Assembly (NCBI GenBank): GCA_934574095.1
Contig: CAKTMW010000059.1
Location: 1 to 7,698 of the forward strand
Length of the DNA: 7,698 nucleotides
Source: an uncultured Oscillospiraceae bacterium
GTDB taxonomy: Bacteria; Bacillota; Clostridia; Oscillospirales; Oscillospiraceae
Direction of reading: 5' to 3'
Shown here: positions 5,880-7,698 of the stretch, one piece after another
How positions within the stretch are numbered: the stretch's first letter is position 1
How the letters are laid out: every line of letters begins with the position of its first letter
Position numbers and translations under genes: made by a program
Notes under the pieces: model-generated
Told to the model about the DNA's origin: nothing
The model's input: only the letters and a program-made list of their open reading frames with translations
Database searches by the model: none

Positions 5880-6178
5880 TCCACGTCACGCTGAAGGACA
5901 ACGCCCTGTGGGCGCGGGGTCACAGCGGCAGCGGCCCCAGAGGGCAGGACATTCTGTGCGCCGCCGTCAGCATTCTGATGGAGGCCACCGCCGCCGCGCT
6001 GGAGCGGCAGGATCGGCTGCTGCTGGGCTATTTCGGAAACGGTTTCTGCTCCCTCATCACAGATGCGGACAGCGAGATTCTGGAGGTGGCGCGGCAGGGT
6101 GTGCTCCTGCTGGAGCGGCACTACGGAGACTATATAAAGGTGAAAGACCTGCGGACAAGGAGGGACAGCCATGCATGA
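5876..6178 (+). CDS. Prp-family cysteine protease encoded in a phage head module
   Basis: A 100-residue protein of the Prp family (ribosomal-processing cysteine protease, YsxB-like). The family member in Staphylococcus aureus removes the N-terminal extension of ribosomal protein L27 and also trims phage 80alpha capsid and scaffold proteins at the same type of site. Here the family core is GHSGSGPRGQDILCAAVSIL: His16, Asp25 and Cys28, with the 12-residue His-to-Cys spacing and Asp three residues before Cys that I recall for the S. aureus enzyme (His22, Cys34). The host prp normally lies between rplU and rpmA; this copy sits between portal and scaffold, the standard place for a head maturation protease. 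The start is GTG at 5876, overlapping the portal stop by four bases (GTGA), which suggests coupled translation. The nearby capsid N-terminus has a fitting cleavage site. Confidence 0.88.
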   Translation: MIHVTLKDNALWARGHSGSGPRGQDILCAAVSILMEATAAALERQDRLLLGYFGNGFCSLITDADSEILEVARQGVLLLERHYGDYIKVKDLRTRRDSHA

Positions 6179-6728
6179 GGAACAGGAAATGAATCAGACC
6201 ACGCCGGAGACGGACAGCGCCGCCGAATTTGAGGAGCTGATCCAGGGGCGGTGCAAGCAACCCTTTCAGCAGCGGGTGCAGAAGATCCTGGACGGACGGC
6301 TGCGCTCGCTGCGGCAGGAAAACGAGGCGCTGCGCCGTCAGGCGGCGGAGCAACGCAGCTTTGAAAACGGCTGTGTGGAGCGCCTTGCCTGCCAGGCGGA
6401 GGACATCCGCCGGGTATACGGCGATTTCGACTGGCAGCGGGAGATGCGGGATCCGGCCTTCGGCCGCCTGATCGCGGCGGGGGGGGACGGCCGCACCGCC
6501 TATGAGGTGGTACACAGCCGTGAGCTGCTGGCCCAGGCCATGCGGTACGGTGCGAAGCGGGCGGCGGAGCAGTGCAGCCGCGCCATCGCCAGCGGCGGAC
6601 GGCGCGTGGCGGAGAACGGCGGACACGGCAGCAGCGCCGTGACCCGCACCGATCCCAAGGCGCTGGACTCCGCCCAGCTGGCGGATATCCGGAGACGGGT
6701 GCAGCGGGGAGAGAAGATTCGGTTTTGA
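6171..6728 (+). CDS. Probable phage scaffolding protein
   Basis: A 185-residue, strongly charged, mainly helical protein. Region 20-62 begins FEELIQGRCKQPFQQRVQKI and continues as a likely coiled coil (LRSLRQENEALRRQAAEQ). A middle part includes RRVYGDFDWQREMRDPAFGR. The C-terminus is short and basic, DIRRRVQRGEKIRF. An acidic N-terminus, a central coiled coil and a basic C-terminal helix fit scaffolding proteins, whose C-terminal helix usually binds the capsid shell. Location between portal/protease and capsid supports this, and I recall similar C-termini in clostridial prophage proteins at this place. Unlike the phage 80alpha scaffold, no L-x-LQxFA-like Prp site is visible near its N-terminus. 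ATG 6171 overlaps the protease gene by 8 bases; AAGGAGG (6157-6163) lies 7 bases upstream and is inside the protease gene. The stop is TGA at 6726-6728. Confidence 0.75.
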   Translation: MHEEQEMNQTTPETDSAAEFEELIQGRCKQPFQQRVQKILDGRLRSLRQENEALRRQAAEQRSFENGCVERLACQAEDIRRVYGDFDWQREMRDPAFGRLIAAGGDGRTAYEVVHSRELLAQAMRYGAKRAAEQCSRAIASGGRRVAENGGHGSSAVTRTDPKALDSAQLADIRRRVQRGEKIRF

Positions 6729-6736
6729 GGGGAATT

Positions 6737-6752
6737 TCGCCCGACGGGGCGA
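6737..6752 (+). terminator. Hairpin just after the scaffold stop, weak terminator candidate
   Basis: TCGCCC (6737-6742), loop GACG and GGGCGA (6747-6752) form a perfect 6-bp stem 8 bases after the scaffold stop. No immediate T-run follows; the nearest is TTTT at 6774-6777. It could stop transcription or protect the 3' end of the portal-protease-scaffold message, but the evidence is thin. Confidence 0.3.
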
Positions 6753-6801
6753 GGACGGCCTCCGGCGGGCAACTTTTCCCAATCACGCTGTGTAACCACA
6801 G

Positions 6802-6840
6802 CGGATGCTACGGCGGCATAGCCGCCGAGATCGGATGCTA
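6802..6840. repeat. GC hairpin flanked by direct repeats CGGATGCTA
   Basis: The 9-base CGGATGCTA occurs at 6802-6810 and again at 6832-6840. Between them lies a perfect hairpin, CGGCGGC (6811-6817), loop ATA, GCCGCCG (6821-6827). A hairpin bounded by direct repeats could be the scar of a small inserted element with target duplication, or simply a unit of a dispersed repeat. No transposase is present. Confidence 0.55.
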
Positions 6841-6863
6841 AAAATATGCCACCGGCATATTTT
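6841..6863. repeat. Perfect 10-bp inverted repeat, possible bidirectional terminator
   Basis: AAAATATGCC (6841-6850), loop ACC and GGCATATTTT (6854-6863) are exact inverted copies. The stem ends in a T-rich run on both strands (TTTTCTT on plus), as in bidirectional intrinsic terminators. Only three G-C pairs make it weak. Confidence 0.45.
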
Positions 6864-6900
6864 CTTAACGCACCGACTGGAAAAGTAGCCAAAAGAGCCG

Positions 6901-6921
6901 GAAGAAACCGATGGTTTCTTC
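6901..6921. repeat. Perfect 9-bp inverted repeat with GAT loop
   Basis: GAAGAAACC (6901-6909), loop GAT and GGTTTCTTC (6913-6921) are exact inverted copies. Read on the minus strand, a frame through it gives KKPSVSSGSFGYFS, a string I recall from small hypothetical proteins in gut Clostridia. That would make this part of a widespread intergenic repeat rather than a gene; this is memory, not a search. Confidence 0.5.
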
Positions 6922-7075
6922 ACTTCCTTGCGCGCTATACCATTTTTGAATTTTGTGACCATGTACCACACGTTCACGCAGGATTTCCGTTATCGCATCA
7001 TGATCGAATCGTCTCTGCTCCTGCGCCGCTGCCGCTGATACGGTGGAACGGCAGAAACTGCTGCGCTGTTCGGCA

Positions 7076-7101
7076 GGGCGGACAGAGTCATCCGCCCCTA
7101 C
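7076..7101 (+). repeat. CCCTAC-family palindromic repeat, copy 4
   Basis: GGGCGGA (7076-7082), 8-base loop and TCCGCCC (7091-7097) form a perfect 7-bp hairpin that runs into CTAC (7098-7101). Same plan as copies 1-3: hairpin whose 3' arm leads into CCCTAC, here followed by AACGG instead of GG. Confidence 0.65.
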
Positions 7102-7133
7102 AACGGTTTGACGATACCGTACCGGATATTTGG

Positions 7134-7162
7134 CGGCGGGGCACATGGGCCCCGCCCTACGG
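7134..7162 (+). repeat. CCCTAC-family palindromic repeat, copy 5
   Basis: GGCGGGGC (7135-7142), 6-base loop and GCCCCGCC (7149-7156) form a perfect 8-bp hairpin followed by CTACGG. It is the intact counterpart of 1772-1800, identical at 28 of 29 positions; G7154 restores the pair lost at A1792. Confidence 0.8.
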
Positions 7163-7180
7163 AATTCTACCGTACCGCTT

Positions 7181-7207
7181 CGTAGGGCGGCATGACCACA
7201 TGCCGCC
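7181..7207 (-). repeat. CCCTAC-family palindromic repeat, copy 6, inverted
   Basis: CGTAG (7181-7185) leads into a perfect 9-bp hairpin: GGCGGCATG (7186-7194), loop ACCA, CATGCCGCC (7199-7207). On the minus strand it has the same plan as the others, hairpin then CTACG. With copy 5 it forms a head-to-head pair: CCGCCCTACG at 7153-7161 and CGTAGGGCGG at 7181-7190 are inverted copies 19-20 bases apart. A further degenerate trace, GTAGGGTGGG, is near 7227-7236. Confidence 0.7.
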
Positions 7208-7325
7208 GCTGCGGTCACATTGTGCGGTAGGGTGGGCAGGGCAGGCTTTTCATATAGATGCCCGGTGAAGCCGGGCGGGGTCGCGGCCTACCGCGGACGG
7301 CACTTCCCCTATTCGGGCGTAAGGC

Positions 7326-7344
7326 GCTCCCGCCGCCGGGGAGC
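7326..7344 (+). repeat. Hairpin upstream of the capsid ribosome site
   Basis: GCTCCC (7326-7331) and GGGAGC (7339-7344) are exact inverted copies around a GC-rich loop. It ends 28 bases before AAGGAG (7373-7378). The A/T-rich stretch between (ATTATTATAGT) has no acceptable -35 partner, so I do not call a promoter. The hairpin may be a 5' leader element of the capsid message. Confidence 0.4.
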
Positions 7345-7387
7345 AGCGTATTTCACACTACATTATTATAGTAAGGAGAGTATCACT

Positions 7388-7698
7388 ATGGCAATGACAC
7401 ATACCTTTGATTTGCAGCGCTTTGCGGAGAGCAATGTGCAGACCACCGGCACCCAGAGTCTGAGCGCCGAAATGAAGACCTATTACGGCATGGAGCTGCT
7501 GGAAAACGCCAAGCCCGCGCTGGTCCACAACCAGTTCGCCGCCACCAAGCCCCTGCCTGTGGGCGGCGGCAAGACCGTGGAGTGGCGCAAGTTCGGCTCC
7601 TTTGACAAGGCGCTGACCCCGCTGACCGAGGGCGTGACCCCCGACGGCAGCGGCATCACCGTCAGCTACATCACCAAGGAGCTGAGCCAGTACGGCGA
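7388..7698 (+). CDS. N4-gp56-family major capsid protein (3' end outside window)
   Basis: Major head protein of the N4-gp56 type, which forms the icosahedral shell; 103 full codons are visible. After a short N-terminal leader, MAMTHTFDLQRFAESN, the family region is clear: MKTYYGMELLENAKPALVHN, then FAATKPLPVGGGKTVEWRKF, then LTEGVTPDGSGI and SYITKELSQYG. The leader motif FDLQRFA closely resembles the L-x-LQFFA processing site at the N-terminus of Firmicute L27 and of capsid proteins of several Gram-positive phages. Cleavage after Phe12, leaving AES at the new end, is predicted by analogy. ATG 7388 has AAGGAG (7373-7378) nine bases upstream. It lies on the same strand as the portal, protease and scaffold genes but 659 bp away from them, so it may have its own transcription start; none was recognisable. 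Confidence 0.92.
   Translation, partial: MAMTHTFDLQRFAESNVQTTGTQSLSAEMKTYYGMELLENAKPALVHNQFAATKPLPVGGGKTVEWRKFGSFDKALTPLTEGVTPDGSGITVSYITKELSQYG

Larger units (their letters stand above)
6729..7387. other. 659-bp non-coding island between scaffold and capsid genes
   Basis: No supportable gene. The longest plus-strand open frame (6846-7268) translates repeats (RRGTWAPPYG at 7137-7166) and resembles no protein family. Contents in order: small hairpin after the scaffold stop (6737-6752); GC hairpin flanked by direct repeats (6802-6840); perfect A/T-bottomed hairpin (6841-6863); perfect 9-bp hairpin (6901-6921); three CCCTAC-family repeats (7076-7207); small GC hairpins near 7260-7295; hairpin 7326-7344; capsid ribosome site. 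Phage late genes are normally packed tightly, so a gap this size inside a head operon is unusual. Confidence 0.8.

Noticed and set aside
6865..7218. A 117-codon minus-strand open frame in the same gap
   Set aside because: It also consists of repeat translations, on the opposite strand to the phage genes, and has no convincing start.
6846..7268. A 140-codon open frame in the scaffold-capsid gap
   Set aside because: No ribosome site, no recognisable domain, and it is built from hairpin repeats shared with another intergenic region.
7341..7372. Promoter for the capsid gene (TATTAT/TATAGT before the ribosome site)
   Set aside because: A -10-like string is present but the base positions 17 upstream (GAGCAG) do not resemble a -35 box, and the A/T-rich bases sit almost on the ribosome site.

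Overview
The window is GC-rich with dense gene packing. Its gene set (Firmicutes-type ecfA1/ecfA2/ecfT, strong AGGAGG ribosome sites, a consensus sigma-A promoter, a Prp-family protease, an N4-gp56-type capsid) points to a high-GC member of the Clostridia. An Oscillospiraceae-like gut bacterium (Flavonifractor, Oscillibacter or a relative) is my inference; no marker gene fixes the species.

Left half (1-3745, minus strand). This is a chromosomal transcription unit read right to left. It starts at a near-perfect promoter (TTGACG, 17 bp, TATAAT at 3717-3745). It continues through a class I SAM-dependent methyltransferase of the RlmI/RlmK type (2817-3680), ecfA1 (1942-2787), ecfA2 (677-1543, TTG start) and ecfT (1-683, running off the left edge). 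The last three encode the general module of an energy-coupling factor (ECF) vitamin transporter: two ATPases plus the transmembrane coupling protein, serving separate substrate-binding S proteins that are not in the window. ecfA1 and ecfA2 are separated by 398 bp of non-coding DNA full of short palindromes.

Right half (3746-7698, plus strand). This is a phage head-morphogenesis module. A portal protein (3918-5879), a Prp-family cysteine protease (5876-6178, GTG start in a 4-base overlap) and a scaffold-like protein (6171-6728, 8-base overlap) form a tightly coupled cluster. A 659-bp gap without a gene follows, and then the N4-gp56-family major capsid protein (7388-7698, cut by the right edge). 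No terminase precedes the portal; the divergent chromosomal operon starts about 170 bp upstream of it. The module is therefore either an unusually arranged prophage or a decayed or domesticated one.

Most interesting points. (1) The protease has the His/Asp/Cys arrangement of Prp, the enzyme that trims ribosomal protein L27 in Firmicutes, and the capsid N-terminus carries an L27-like site (FDLQRFA). Together they look like a self-contained protease/substrate pair for capsid maturation. (2) Both non-coding islands (1544-1941 and 6729-7387) carry members of one palindromic repeat family: a GC-rich hairpin whose 3' arm runs into CCCTAC. One pair matches at 28 of 29 bases although the copies are 5.3 kb apart in unrelated operons.
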